From assembly GCA_011763485.2 (NCBI GenBank), contig JAANSK020056687.1:1-27940 (forward strand): a DNA stretch of 27,940 nucleotides. The letters run 5' to 3'. This document shows, in pieces, positions 1-9,180 of this stretch. The stretch is from Isoetes engelmannii (Eukaryota > Streptophyta > Lycopodiopsida > Isoetales > Isoetaceae). Made by a program: the position numbers and the translations under genes. The notes beneath the pieces are model-generated. The model made no database searches. It saw nothing but the letters and a program-made list of their open reading frames with translations, and was not told the DNA's origin. Numbering within the stretch: position 1 is the stretch's first letter; every line of letters starts with the position of its first letter.

Positions 1-155
1 GAAAGTTTTTTTCAAGCTTTACAAAAACTCAAAATAGAATGTTCTAGAGTGTTCAATGCTCTAAAATATTCTAGATGGTCATAGATAAGCACCTCAACCT
101 AAAAATAGAAAGTTTTTTTTGGAACTTTACAAAAACTCAAAATAGAATGTCTTAG
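1..155. repeat. Direct duplication of about 47 bp in AT-rich DNA
   Basis: Bases 1-47 and about 107-155 are two copies of one sequence. Both share the core ACAAAAACTCAAAATAGAAT, preceded by a T run and followed by a GT(C/T)(T/C)TAG end. No coding potential is visible. The first copy is cut by the window edge, so the array may continue to the left. Confidence 0.7.
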
Positions 156-229
156 GAAGAATGCGCCGTGGGAACATGCTAAAATTGGAATGTGCACCGT
201 AGGACGGATTAAATAACTTGTATATATAT

Positions 230-262
230 ATTAAGATAAGATAAGCTAAGATAAGATATATA
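230..262. repeat. TAAGA-type simple repeat and TA run
   Basis: A short low-complexity stretch of TAAGA units broken by one GCTAAGA unit, flanked on both sides by TATATATAT. It is probably simple-repeat slippage. Confidence 0.6.
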
Positions 263-339
263 TATTCCAAGTGAAGCTTCTCTCAAGGTCACAATTAGTT
301 TATGCCTGGCTCTTTTCTTATATGAGATCATCTACATTT

Positions 340-715
340 ACCCAATTTATACCCATTGTTTACCCAACTTATATCCAACAACGCTCAGTACCATTACTAT
401 TGCACGTATTGTTTACAACCTTGGTTTATATCATCTACAAATCTGATTAGTGATATGATTTATGATTGACATTATCATCTACCATTATTATTGTACATAT
501 TGTTTATGCCCAGCGTTTACCCAACTTATGCCCAACAACGCTCAGTACCATTACTATTGCACCGTTTACAACTTTGGTTTATATCATCTACAACTCTGAT
601 TAATGATATAATTTATGATTGTTGACACCCCAATCTAATCACCACATTTGAAATCCAATTGGTTTATATCATCTACAATTTTGATTGATGATATGAACTT
701 TGATTGTTAAGGCCT
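340..715. repeat. Tandem repeat, period about 157 bp, 2.5 copies
   Basis: The motif CAACGCTCAGTACCATTACT occurs near 379 and again near 536, a spacing of 157 bases. Each copy is followed by a GGTTTATATCATCTACAA segment (about 423, 574 and 659) and then by a TGATATGA-like end. The third copy has only this second half. A much degraded further copy may lie at 968-1020, where GGCCAGCAACGCTGGGCACC recurs. No ORF of interest. It could be part of an old LTR or a local duplication. Confidence 0.7.
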
Positions 716-1539
716 CAATCCAATCACCACGTACTACAATCAATTCAAATTGTTACATGTGGGAATTTTCTGGTTGTGGATTTTGTAATTGTGTTACTTG
801 GTGCAATTTATAGTAGGTATGTTGCTTTATAGAGAACAAACTACCTAGAATGTAATTCAAATGCATGATATTGTCAAGTCTGAACCTTTGAGCATGAAAC
901 AATCACTTGGTTCTATAATTAACAGATTTTCTCATTGCAACCAAAAGACTTATAGGCTCTGAACTTATGGCCAGCAACGCTGGGCACCGTTACTAGTACA
1001 TGTTATAAGACCTTGCACGTCCTGCTAATGTGGTTTTAAGCTTGAGAACATGTACCTTGTTGTTAGTAAAGCCTGAAACTCCTCTTATGTCTGCACAAAA
1101 CATGTAAACCCCTGCATGTTGCTAGCTTCCTGGTTATTTATTATTTAATTATTATACCTTGTTCTTGAGTTGTTAGATCTACTCAAAAAGCTCCTATAGG
1201 AAAAAGAAAATCTTTCTCCATTGTTCTTCTCGTTCTATCTTCTAGGCTAACTGTTTGCCCTTGAGCTTCTGCAGATGATGAAGATGCCATGGTGCCTAGT
1301 TAAGGGTTTTCCTCTAAACATGGGTGAAATTTTCTTGGACTTGCCATTACATGTCGAACAGGTCATGAATATAGCATATTGGTATTTTCTGAAGATATGC
1401 TGAACGACTATAATATAATAAGAAGAAAATTCAAAAAGAGAATACTGTAAGTCGGTAAAATCAATGCAGTAGCAAAATTGTTTTGATGCAGATAAGATCG
1501 GATTAGTTCGAAGAATACCAAGGATAGTATCTGATAAAG
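716..1539. other. Stretch with no recognisable gene
   Basis: I see AT-rich sequence without long reading frames, tRNA boxes or known repeat ends. A purine- and pyrimidine-rich patch occurs near 1195-1270, and an ATG-rich segment (ATGATGAAGATG) near 1274 has no downstream frame. Confidence 0.5.
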
Positions 1540-2441
1540 AATTACCTTAGGGGCCGAGTTACATGATCAACTTCTCAATAGAAAGGAACACGGACGCCTC
1601 ACCAAGCAGTATTCCCATGTACCACCTAGGCCAATTGACTATAAGTGTGTTAGAGTTCAGCTCCTTTGCCGCTACTTGGCCAAGGAGCAGTATTCTTCCC
1701 ACAAAACTTGGTCCATAGGGTAATGTTGGCATTCTGAGTCCCTTGGCAGAGTCAATTTGTAGTTCTGGGGTGGGAAAGTCACTCGTTCGTTGTTAGGGCC
1801 CTCCGAGAAGAGTTTTGGGAAAAACTGCCTCTGTAGGGTTCTTAAGGATCCGTCTTTGGGCATTGAGATCCTGCTTGCACGTGATGACATGGCATCAAAT
1901 CATGGTCAAGTCTAGCGGAAGCAAGGCTGCCAGAATGCCTGCCCCCCTCCGTGAGGCCATATGCCAGTGCCCTCCGTCATTCGGGTAGGACCACGACTCC
2001 GGATTGGCGATTCGACTTTGCCATGTCTTCCAAAATGTCAAAATAACCTTAGGGGCCGAGTTATATGATCAGGATATTCTGAGTCTGTTGGCAGAGTCAA
2101 TTTGCAGTTCTGGGGTGGGGAAGTCACTCGCTCGTCGTCAGGGCCATCCGAGAAGAGTTTTGGGGAAAACTGCCTTCGGAGGGTTCTTAAGGACCGGTCT
2201 TTTGGCATCGAGATCCTGCCCCTACGTAATGACATGACGCCAAATCCTGGTCAAATCCGGAAGAGGCAAGGCTGCCAGAATGCCTGCCCCCTGCCTGAGG
2301 CCATACGCCAGTGCCCTCCATCATTTGGATAGGACGATGACACTGGAATGGCAATTCGACTTTGCCATGTCGTCCAAAATGTTGTAATTACTTTAGGGGC
2401 CGAGTTACATGGTCAGATTCTCAAAAGAAAGAAACACAGAC
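1540..2441 (+). repeat. R repeat array, plus orientation (units 1, 2 and start of 3)
   Basis: The marker CCTTAGGGGCCGAGTTA recurs near 1545, 2046 and (one mismatch) 2391. The first unit is therefore about 500 bp and the second about 346 bp. The second unit lacks the internal segment seen at 1590-1720 (GACGCCTCACCAAGCAGTAT). The units also share GGCAGAGTCAATTTG, the block around GAAGAGTTTTGG, and AAGGCTGCCAGAATGCCTGC. Unit 3 is interrupted at 2441 by the LTR element and resumes at 5293. The same family occurs in reverse at 6196-7172 and 8500-9180. No conserved protein was found in any frame. The class is unknown: satellite-like array or part of a large non-autonomous transposon. Confidence 0.8.
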
Positions 2442-2540
2442 TGTTATAAACATTTAATAAGGGGTACTATTTAATTATATATTAAAGAGATATATAAGGG
2501 GGAATGAGGTGGCAACACCCAAATGGCACCACAACTCAAA

Positions 2541-2578
2541 AAGGCTCGAAGAGCCTTGTTGTTCACGCCTGAACAACA
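2541..2578. other. Twin hairpins in the U3 region of the 5' LTR
   Basis: Hairpin 1 is AAGGCTC-gaa-GAGCCTT (7-bp stem, 3-base loop). Hairpin 2 is TGTTGTTCA-cgcc-TGAACAACA (9-bp stem, 4-base loop). They share the T at 2557. Both lie upstream of the TATA box, so they would be in DNA or in the 3' end of the genomic RNA rather than at its 5' end. The copy in the 3' LTR keeps both stems despite base changes. Confidence 0.75.
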
Positions 2579-2697
2579 GATCAGGCAGATCCGTTTGTAG
2601 AGGGTCATTCGGCCAAGGCAAATCGTGTCGGAGGAGTCCGATCATGCAGTGGAACACCTGGCTTCCTCCATGCGCAGGTAACCTGGTCTGGGACTAG

Positions 2698-2705
2698 TAT
2701 ATAAG
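2698..2705 (+). promoter_or_regulatory. TATA box of the 5' LTR
   Basis: TATATAAG lies in the middle of the LTR, as expected for an RNA polymerase II promoter driving the element. Transcription would start about 30 bases downstream, near 2730. The same box is kept in the 3' LTR at 5063-5070. Confidence 0.75.
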
Positions 2706-2928
2706 AGCTAAGGCAGCGGAGCAAAGGGGAGCCGCTTTGCCATCAGCAATTTACTGTATAGACCTTCTGTGTGATATCTCTGGGTCTTCCCACAAACCGA
2801 TCCATCCTTCCCCTTTCTTTGCAGATTCTGCCAGCCCTCCAAGAGAGCCAGGGGCTCTAACACTAGTGGGGGAGTCCGGGACTCTGAGGGAGCGGAGGTT
2901 TGGTGCTGAAGGCAAGTTTCTGTTACAT

Positions 2929-2941
2929 TGCTATCAGAGCC
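2929..2941 (+). other. Primer-binding site, initiator tRNA-Met type
   Basis: TGCTATCAGAGCC begins two bases after the end of the 5' LTR. It differs at one base from TGGTATCAGAGCC, the usual plant initiator-tRNA-Met primer site. Position and sequence together define the start of minus-strand DNA synthesis. Confidence 0.88.
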
Positions 2942-2957
2942 AGTTACTAGTGCAGGG

Positions 2958-3866
2958 ATGGAGAAAGAGATCGAGGTTGCTGCTGATCCTGTGATGGGTG
3001 TTGCCTCTTTGATTCCGGGGGAAGGGGAAAACCTTGATTTGGACGAGGTGGCTCCTACGAAGGAAGAGGTGAAAGAATTGGAAGAGTTAACTTCCAAATT
3101 TCAGGAGGAACGCCTTGATGAGGATAAGGCCAATCCTCATGATGGAGAACGAAGGGAGAAAGAAACTTATTCCTCTCCGGGAGGAAAGAAGGCATTGGAA
3201 AAACTTTCCCAACTACCTGTTTCCGTTTCTCCGGTAAAAGCTATTGCTGGTAAAACCGTTGATCCTGATCCTTCTAACTTCCAGGGGGAGTTAGACTATG
3301 CTAAAGCAAGGATCCGAGAATTAATGGGCCAAGTTGCGGAAACCAAGATTGAGCAAGGACATACTAGTAAATTGCTCAGGGATCTGCAACTCCAGCTGGT
3401 TCAGCAAGCCAAAGAGGCTGCTGAAAGAGAGATTAAATTGTTTGATACTATCAAACAATTATTGTCAAGAAGCCCCGGGGGCACTAGTGGTAATCTTCCA
3501 CTTGAATATCATCCAGCTCAGGGAGCTAAGGATGTGAACCCAACCCAACCCCATCAGGAATCCAGGATTGAAGTTTTGAAAACTCTATCCAGCGAAGAGA
3601 TTAGGGGGTTGGAAAAGCGGGATCATCCCGAGTTTACTGGATCGGAGACAGCAGAACAGGCCATTAGATGGCTGTCTAGAAACGTACTTCCGTGCCACCA
3701 ACAAAGGGGATGCAGCCAGGGTGCTGCATGCAACATTACAACTCAGGGAGGATGCTGCCTCTTGGTGGAGTCTGCTTATGGGGAGAGGCGTGGAAGTTAG
3801 CTCTTGGGCAGATTTCTGCAAGTACTTCAAGCAAGAGTATGCTCCACGCTATGATGAATGGGAGGG
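2958..3866 (+). pseudogene. gag remnant of the LTR element (frameshifted)
   Basis: The first ATG after the primer site (2958) opens a frame that runs to about 3683. Its first half is rich in Glu/Lys, and a likely coiled coil follows (around ARIRELMGQVAETK and LRDLQLQLVQQAKEAAERE, residues about 120-165). A frameshift near 3683 moves the coding sense to another frame, which carries a capsid-like segment with HATLQLREDAASWW and a FCKYFKQEYAPRY end. This resembles the LxG-A-xxWW and F...F...Y pattern of plant Ty3/gypsy Gag. No CCHC knuckle is present because the sequence jumps straight into integrase at about 3850-3868. Gag would form the particle; this copy cannot make an intact one. Family assignment rests on motif likeness and context. 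Confidence 0.8.
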
Positions 3867-4608
3867 CTATTTGCCTTGTGTAGAATTCGCTTACAATAAT
3901 GCATATCATACGGGTACTAAGATGAGTCCCTTTATAGCAATGATGGGTCGGGACCCAAGGTCCTATACAGGCACAAATCAAGCCCCCAAGACAGATGCGG
4001 CTATCCATTGGAAGATATGCAAGCCATAATATACCAGTGTAGGGCCAATTTAACGAAGGCTCAGGATCGAGCCAGGGCAAGTGCCAATAAGCATCATAAG
4101 GAGTTAACCTTCAAGGAAGGCGAGTATGCATTCCTACGTATTGTATACCCATCGGTTCTTAAGATCGGTACCTTAAAACCATTAGTCAAAGGAAAAGTCC
4201 CTAAGTTGACGCTCGGTATGCTGGACCCTTCAAAGTGTTACGAAGAATCAGTGATACAACATATGAGCTAGAGCTTCTGGAAGGGATTGGAGTGCACCCT
4301 ATTTTCCATGTAAGCCAGCTTAAACAAGCAATATTGTCTACGGATAACTTGATAGCTCCGGCGACAATATACCTAGTCCTTAGCTCGGAGGTAGTTCCTG
4401 AGGCGATTCTAGACACTTGCATTCGGAAGCTGTGCAATAGGAATATTGCCGAGAACTTGATCTTGTGGCGAGGTCAATCACTCTCTGAGGCCACATGGGA
4501 GAGTGAAGCGTACGTGCAGCAAAATCCTCATTTGACCCATAATCCGTGGAGGCCACGAAAAGAGTACGTGGGTCACTATGGATTTCGGTACCTCATAATC
4601 ATGAGTTG
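3858..4608 (+). pseudogene. Integrase C-terminal part and chromo-like domain remnant
   Basis: The frame continuing from gag shows YLPCVEFAYNNAYHTGTKMS and PFIAMMGRDP, the typical end of the Ty3/gypsy integrase core. Two frame changes later it reads QDRARASANKHHKELTFKEG, then IFHVSQLK (the conserved FHVSQL box). Last comes a chromodomain-like tail with [10 protein letters not shown] and [13 protein letters not shown] (about 4385-4530), ending at the TGA near 4607. The chromodomain directs integration to particular chromatin in chromoviruses. The zinc-binding domain and the DDE catalytic residues are absent, and at least two frameshifts break what is left. Confidence 0.88.
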
Positions 4609-4795
4609 AGACTTGCATCCGGGATGGCAAGTAGAACGTCCGCACTAAAACGGGCACCTGAGCCATGGTCACAGTGTGACCCTGGGAACGGGTTCGGGAA
4701 GGACTAGAAGTTGAAACCAAGGTTGCAGGGCGATCCGGGGAACGAGTTTCGAAGTAGCTCATGTACCCTTAACATCCTTGGGGTCCAAGGACTTT

Positions 4796-4809
4796 AAGGG
4801 GGGGAAGAA
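4796..4809 (+). other. Polypurine tract
   Basis: AAGGGGGGGAAGAA is an uninterrupted purine run that ends exactly one base before the 3' LTR. It is the plus-strand primer site of the element. Confidence 0.88.
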
Positions 4810-5292
4810 TATTATGAACATTTAATAAGGGGTACCATTTAATTATATATTAAAGAGATATATAAGGTGGATGAGGTGGCAACGCCCAAATGGGCACCAC
4901 AACTCAAAAAGGCTCGAAGAGCCTCGCTGTTCACACCTGAACAGCGGATCAGGCAGACCCGTTTGTAGAGGGCCATTCGGCCAAGGCAAACCGTGTCGGA
5001 GGAGTTCGATCATGCAGTGGAACAGGCTTCCTCCATGCGCATGTAACCTTGTCTGGGACCAGTATATAAGATCTAAGGCAGCGGAGCAAAGGGGAGTCGC
5101 TTTGCCATCAGCGATTTACTGTATAGACATTATGTGTGATATCTCTGGGTCTTCCCACAAACCGATCCATCCTTCCCCTTTCTTTGCAGATTCTGCCAGC
5201 CCTCCAAGAGTGCCAGGTGCTTTAGCACTAGTGGGGGAGTCCGGGACTCCGAGGGAGGGGAGGTTTGGTGCTGGAGGTAAGTTTCTGTTACA
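4810..5292 (+). repeat. 3' LTR
   Basis: Colinear with the 5' LTR. Its first bases are TA rather than TG, a G-to-A change; the CTGTTACA end is intact. The TATA box is at 5063-5070. The second hairpin is CGCTGTTCA-cacc-TGAACAGCG (4925-4946): relative to the 5' LTR, two base pairs have changed on both strands of the stem. Confidence 0.92.
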
Positions 5293-5417
5293 CAGACGCC
5301 TCACCAAGCAGTATTTCCAGGTACCACCTAGGCCAATTGACTACAAGTGTGAGTTTAGCTCCTTTGAAAATACTTGGCCAAGGGGCAATCTTCTACCCAC
5401 AAAACTTGGTACTATGG
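5293..5417 (+). repeat. R repeat, continuation of the interrupted unit 3
   Basis: Begins with the second CAGAC target copy and continues GCCTCACCAAGCAGTATT, matching 1591-1720 of unit 1. This shows that the LTR element landed inside an R unit. R homology stops near 5417, where module A begins. Confidence 0.85.
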
Positions 5418-6195
5418 ATTACGAGAAGTATCTCTGTAATAAGTTACCTTAGGAAGTATCTCTCTTATTACAGAGATACTTATTATGATCGAAACTACAG
5501 TTTTATCTTTTGCACATGATCTTAGACCCTATTTAGACATGTGTCAGTTGCAATCATGCAGAAAGCCCTTATAAAGTTCAAGATTCAAAAAACAACTTCT
5601 TGTTTTTTACTGACTATTCACTGGCAGAATTTTTGAGCCAATTTGAACTCAATTTTCTCAATCATTCTAGTTCCAAATCAATCCAAATTTTTTCCTACAT
5701 GTTCTTGCAAGTTTAATCTTATATTCACTTCAAAAATCATGCAAAACAGTTTAGTAAAATTTGAGATATCATCATTTGAGTATGAAAACCTATTTTATCT
5801 GAGGGGAGTGCACTAGCCAAATTTTATGCCAACTTTGAACTCGATTTTCTCAATCATCTAAGATCCAAATTGAATCAAATTTGTTCCCACATCTCATCAT
5901 AATTTTGTCTCTACTCGTTCCTCCAAGAATCATGTCAGAAAGATCAGTACAACTCGAGATATTCATATCTGAGTGCAACTACCTCATTCTGCTTTAGGGG
6001 TCCTAATGAATTGATGCCCTTTTGTAAATTTTACACAAATATTGGTTGCCTTAAGCAACTTGGAGGTTCTCACACACCATATTTCGACCACTTCCCAAGT
6101 GCAAACGACTAACACTCGGCCTCCATAACGTAAACCCTTCAAGAACTTAGAAGCACAAAGAATTTACGTTTTGAAGGCCATATTTTAGTCTGATT
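5418..6195 (+). repeat. Module A, copy 1 (plus)
   Basis: AT-rich segment matching 7780-8500 in the same orientation and 7172-7740 in reverse. Shared markers are TTTTATCTTTTGCACATGAT, GAGATTCAAAAAACAACTT-like text and TACCTCATTCTGCTTTAGGG. A perfect 18-bp inverted repeat (5426-5443 and 5464-5481) marks its left end. No coding sequence recognised. Confidence 0.8.
5426..5481. repeat. Perfect 18-bp inverted repeat at the edge of module A
   Basis: AAGTATCTCTGTAATAAG at 5426-5443 faces its exact complement CTTATTACAGAGATACTT at 5464-5481, with a 20-base spacer. Related sequence flanks the centre of the large palindrome at about 7700-7835, so it may be a true end or joining point of module A. Confidence 0.8.
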
Positions 6196-7172
6196 TGATA
6201 GGATCTTGAATCATGTCATCACGTACACGAAGAGTGTTGACGCCAGAAGATGGACCCTTAAAACCTTCTGGAAGCAGCCCCCCCCCCCCCCCAAGAGTCC
6301 TTTACCTGAAGGCCCTGGCAATGGACGGGCAAGACCCCATCTCCGGAACTGTGAATTGACTCTGTCAATGGATTCAAAACGTTGACATTACCTTGGGCAC
6401 CAAGTTTCGTGGCCATCAAAGCCCCCCTCCAACAAGAAGTGCAAACAGAGCTCATCTCCAACACTATGTAGTCAATTAGCCCAGACAATGGCTGCAGATC
6501 ACTGCCATGTAGGTGGTTCATGTTTTTTTTCTTTGCCAAAACTGATTGTGTAACTAGATCTCTTGGGTAACTTTGCCATTCCAGACGAGATGGCAAAGTT
6601 GAATCGCCATCTGTACTACCCGAACGCCAAAATACTTGGGTTTCTACACGGTCGGCTGCAGGACGCTTTGCGGTTTGATAAGTTCTCCAGTCCGATCTTG
6701 AATTTTTTTGGACATGCTCGAAGCAGGACCCTTTAATGGAGGATTCAACGGTGGGATAGGGAAAGCGAGTTCCGAAAGGGGAGGCATTAGCATACGGCCT
6801 CATGGAGGAGGGCATGCATTCTGGCAGCCTTGCCTCCGCTGGATTCAACCGGGATTTGGCATCATGTCATCACGTAGGAGCAAGATCTTGATGCCAAAAG
6901 ATGGATCCTTAAGAACTCTCCGGAGGCACTTTTTACCAAAACTCTCCTTTGAAGGCCCTGACGCCGACCGACTAACTTCTTCACCCCAGAATTGTAAATT
7001 GACTCTACCCACAGACTCATAATGCCAACATTACCCTATGGACCAAGTTTCGTGGGCAGAAGACTGCCCCCTTGGCCAAGTATCACCAACTCTAACACAC
7101 TTGTAGTCAATTAGCCTAGGTGATACCTGCTCCGGGATGGTTTTAATAGTTCCTTTTCGGGCATCAACGCTC
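6196..7172 (-). repeat. R repeat copies, minus orientation
   Basis: Read on the minus strand this stretch repeats the blocks of 1540-2441. The CACGTGATGACATG-like block appears at about 6220 and 6865, the GAGTCAATTTACAATTCTGG block near 6990-7010, and the GCAAGGCTGCCAGAATGC block near 6812. It also holds a middle part (6410-6800) shared with 8760-9110. A 15-base C run at 6278-6292 replaces a shorter run in the other copies. The 196-codon minus frame across it is not conserved in other copies and is not called as a gene. Confidence 0.8.
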
Positions 7173-7740
7173 TCCCTCTACATGATGACACGGTGCAAAA
7201 GGGCATCAATTACATTAGGATCCCTAAAGCAGAATGAGGTAGTTGTGCTCAGATATGAATATTTTGAGTTGTACTGATCTTCCTCAGATGATTTTTAGAG
7301 AAAAAACTAGAGAAAAGCTGTAATAAGATGTGTGAACAAATTTGGCTCAATTTGGATCTAGGATGATTCAGAAAATCGGGTTTAAAGTTGGCCCAAAATT
7401 TGGTTAGTGCACTTCCCTGAGACAAAAACAGGTCTTCCCACTCAAATGATGATAACTCGAGTTTTAACGACCCTTTTTATATAATTTTTGCAAAAACTAT
7501 GGGAAAAAACTTGGATTGATTTGAAACTGGGATGATGGAGAAAATTGAGTTCAAATTGGATCAAAAATTCTGTCAATAAAAAAACACCAATCTGATTTTT
7601 GGAACTTGAGATTTATAAGGGTCTTTTTGCATGATTACAACTGGCACATATCTGAATAGGGCCTAAGGTCATGTGCAAAAGATAAAACTGTAATTTGCTT
7701 CATGAAGAATATCTCTGCAATAAGTTATCTTGAGATAAAA
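7172..7740 (-). repeat. Module A, copy 2 (minus), left arm of a large palindrome
   Basis: Reverse complement of 5450-6020 and of 7790-8345. Compared with copy 3 it lacks about 190 bp close to its outer end: the ACATGATGACACGGTGCAA text at about 7180-7198 runs straight into AAGGGCATCAATTACATTAG. With copy 3 it forms an inverted repeat with arms above 530 bp and a short centre. Confidence 0.82.
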
Positions 7741-7779
7741 CTGTGGTTTGCTTCACGAAGAATATCTCTGTAATAAGTT

Positions 7780-8500
7780 CTCTTGAGAAGTATCTTTGTT
7801 ATTACTAAGATACTTCTCGTGATCCAAACTACAATTTTATCTTTTGCACATGATCTTAGGCCCTATTCAAACATGTGCAAGTTGTAATCATGCAAAAAAA
7901 CCTTATAAAGCTCGAGATTCAAAAAACAACTTGCAGTTTTTTTACTGACAATTCACTGATAAAATTTTTGATCCACTTTGAACCTAATTCTTTCCTTCAT
8001 CCCAGTTCCAAATCAATCCATGTTTTATCCCATATGTTGCTACAACTTTTCTCTGATAGTCATTCTAAAAATCATCCAAAAAGGTTCAGCAAAACTTGAG
8101 ATATCGTCATTTGAATGTGAAGACCTGCTTTTGTCTCAGGGAAGTGCACTGGCCAAATTTTCTACCAACTTTGAACCCGATTTTTTTAATCATCCCAGAT
8201 CCAAATTGAGCTAAATTTATTTTCATATCTCACCACATTTCTCTAGTCCAAGAATTATATGAGAAAGACAAATACAGCTTGAGATATTCATATTTGAGTG
8301 TAACTACCTCATTCTGCTTTAGGGATCCTAATGTAATTGATGCCCTTTGCAAAATTTGCACAAAGATTGGTTGTCTTAAGAAACTTGGAGGTTCCAACAC
8401 ATCATATTCCGACTTCTCAATCACGTCCCAAATGCAAACGACCAAAACTCGACCTCCATAATAACGAAACTCTTCAAGAACCTGGCAACATACATGATTT
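7780..8500 (+). repeat. Module A, copy 3 (plus), right arm of the palindrome
   Basis: Direct copy of 5450-6195 and inverted copy of 7190-7740. It starts with an imperfect hairpin of the AAGTATCT...AGATACTT type (7792-7830). Small reading frames here (for example 7875-8099 and 8337-8876) are not shared with copy 1 and look accidental. Confidence 0.8.
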
Positions 8501-9180
8501 GCGATTTGAAGGCCATATCCTAGTCAGATTTGACCAAGATCTTGCATCGTATCATCACGTAGAGGGAGAGTGTTTATGCCAGAAGATGGACCTTAAAACC
8601 CTCCCGGAGCAACTGCCCCCAAGAGTCTCTATCCAAAGGCCCTGGCAACGGACGAGCAAGTCCCCTCCCCAGAATTGTGAATCGACTCCGCCAATGGACT
8701 CAAAACATCGACATTACCCTTGGGACATATTTTCCTGGCCAGAAGAGCTCCCCTTCATCAAGAAGCACAAACAGAGCTCATATCCAAGACTCTCGTCAAT
8801 TGGTCTAGGTGTTGGCTGCGAAATACTGGCATATAGGTCGTTTGTATTTCTTTCTTTGCCAAAACTGAACATGTAGCTTGGTCCCTAGGGTAATTGCATC
8901 ATTCCGGATGAGATGGTTAAGTCGAATCGCCATTCTGAAGCCTCTATGCTGCCCAAACAACAAAACACTTGGGTTTCTACAAGGTCGACCGCAGGACGCT
9001 TCACGGATTGGTAAGTTTTCCCAGACCAATCTTGGATTTGTCTGAACCTGCTCGAAGCACGATCCTTAAAAGGAGGCTTCAACAGTGGGATAGGGAAGCG
9101 GAGCTCCATGGGGTGGGGGGAGGAGGGGTGGGGCTTAGCATACGGCCTCTCGGAGGAGCCCTGCCAGGAAAGGCTGTCTT
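8500..9180 (-). repeat. R repeat copy, minus orientation
   Basis: Follows module A in the same order as 6196 follows copy 1. The block around ATCATCACGTAGAGGGAGAG (8550), a stretch near CCAGAATTGTGAATCGACTC (8668) and GGGATAGGGAAGCGGAGCTC (9087) all match the minus copy at 6196-6800. A G-rich stretch (9107-9131) near the end has no counterpart. The end of homology is near 9140-9180. Confidence 0.75.

Larger units (their letters stand above)
2442..2927 (+). repeat. 5' LTR
   Basis: Starts TGTTATAAAC and ends CTGTTACA, the canonical TG...CA. It contains a TATA box at 2698-2705 and two adjacent perfect hairpins at 2541-2557 and 2557-2578. The match to 4810-5292 runs end to end. Confidence 0.92.
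2442..5292 (+). mobile_element. Non-autonomous Ty3/gypsy (chromovirus-type) LTR retrotransposon, 2.85 kb
   Basis: The element is bounded by two LTRs of 486 and 483 bp and flanked by a perfect 5-bp target duplication, CAGAC (2437-2441 and 5293-5297). A tRNA-Met-type primer-binding site follows the 5' LTR, and a polypurine tract abuts the 3' LTR. Inside are a gag-like frame and, joined directly to it, the end of integrase plus a chromo-like domain. Protease, reverse transcriptase, RNase H and the integrase zinc and catalytic domains are missing, so it could only have moved with enzymes from a relative. A hand comparison of the LTRs gives about 30 substitutions, mostly transitions, and three small indels in about 480 positions (roughly 6 percent), so the insertion is not recent. 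The surrounding R unit reads through cleanly when the element is removed. Confidence 0.92.

Noticed and set aside
340-715. CRISPR-like array
   Set aside because: The 157-bp spacing, decay between copies and eukaryotic context do not fit. It is a plain tandem duplication.
4871-5452. 193-codon frame over the 3' LTR
   Set aside because: It spans LTR, target duplication and R sequence. The matching 5' LTR does not keep the same frame.
6258-6848. 196-codon minus-strand frame
   Set aside because: It lies in an R repeat copy, includes the C15 run, and is not open in the other R copies. No motif recognised.
8337-8876. 179-codon plus-strand frame
   Set aside because: It crosses the boundary between module A and reversed R, and is not conserved in the copy at 5418-6800.
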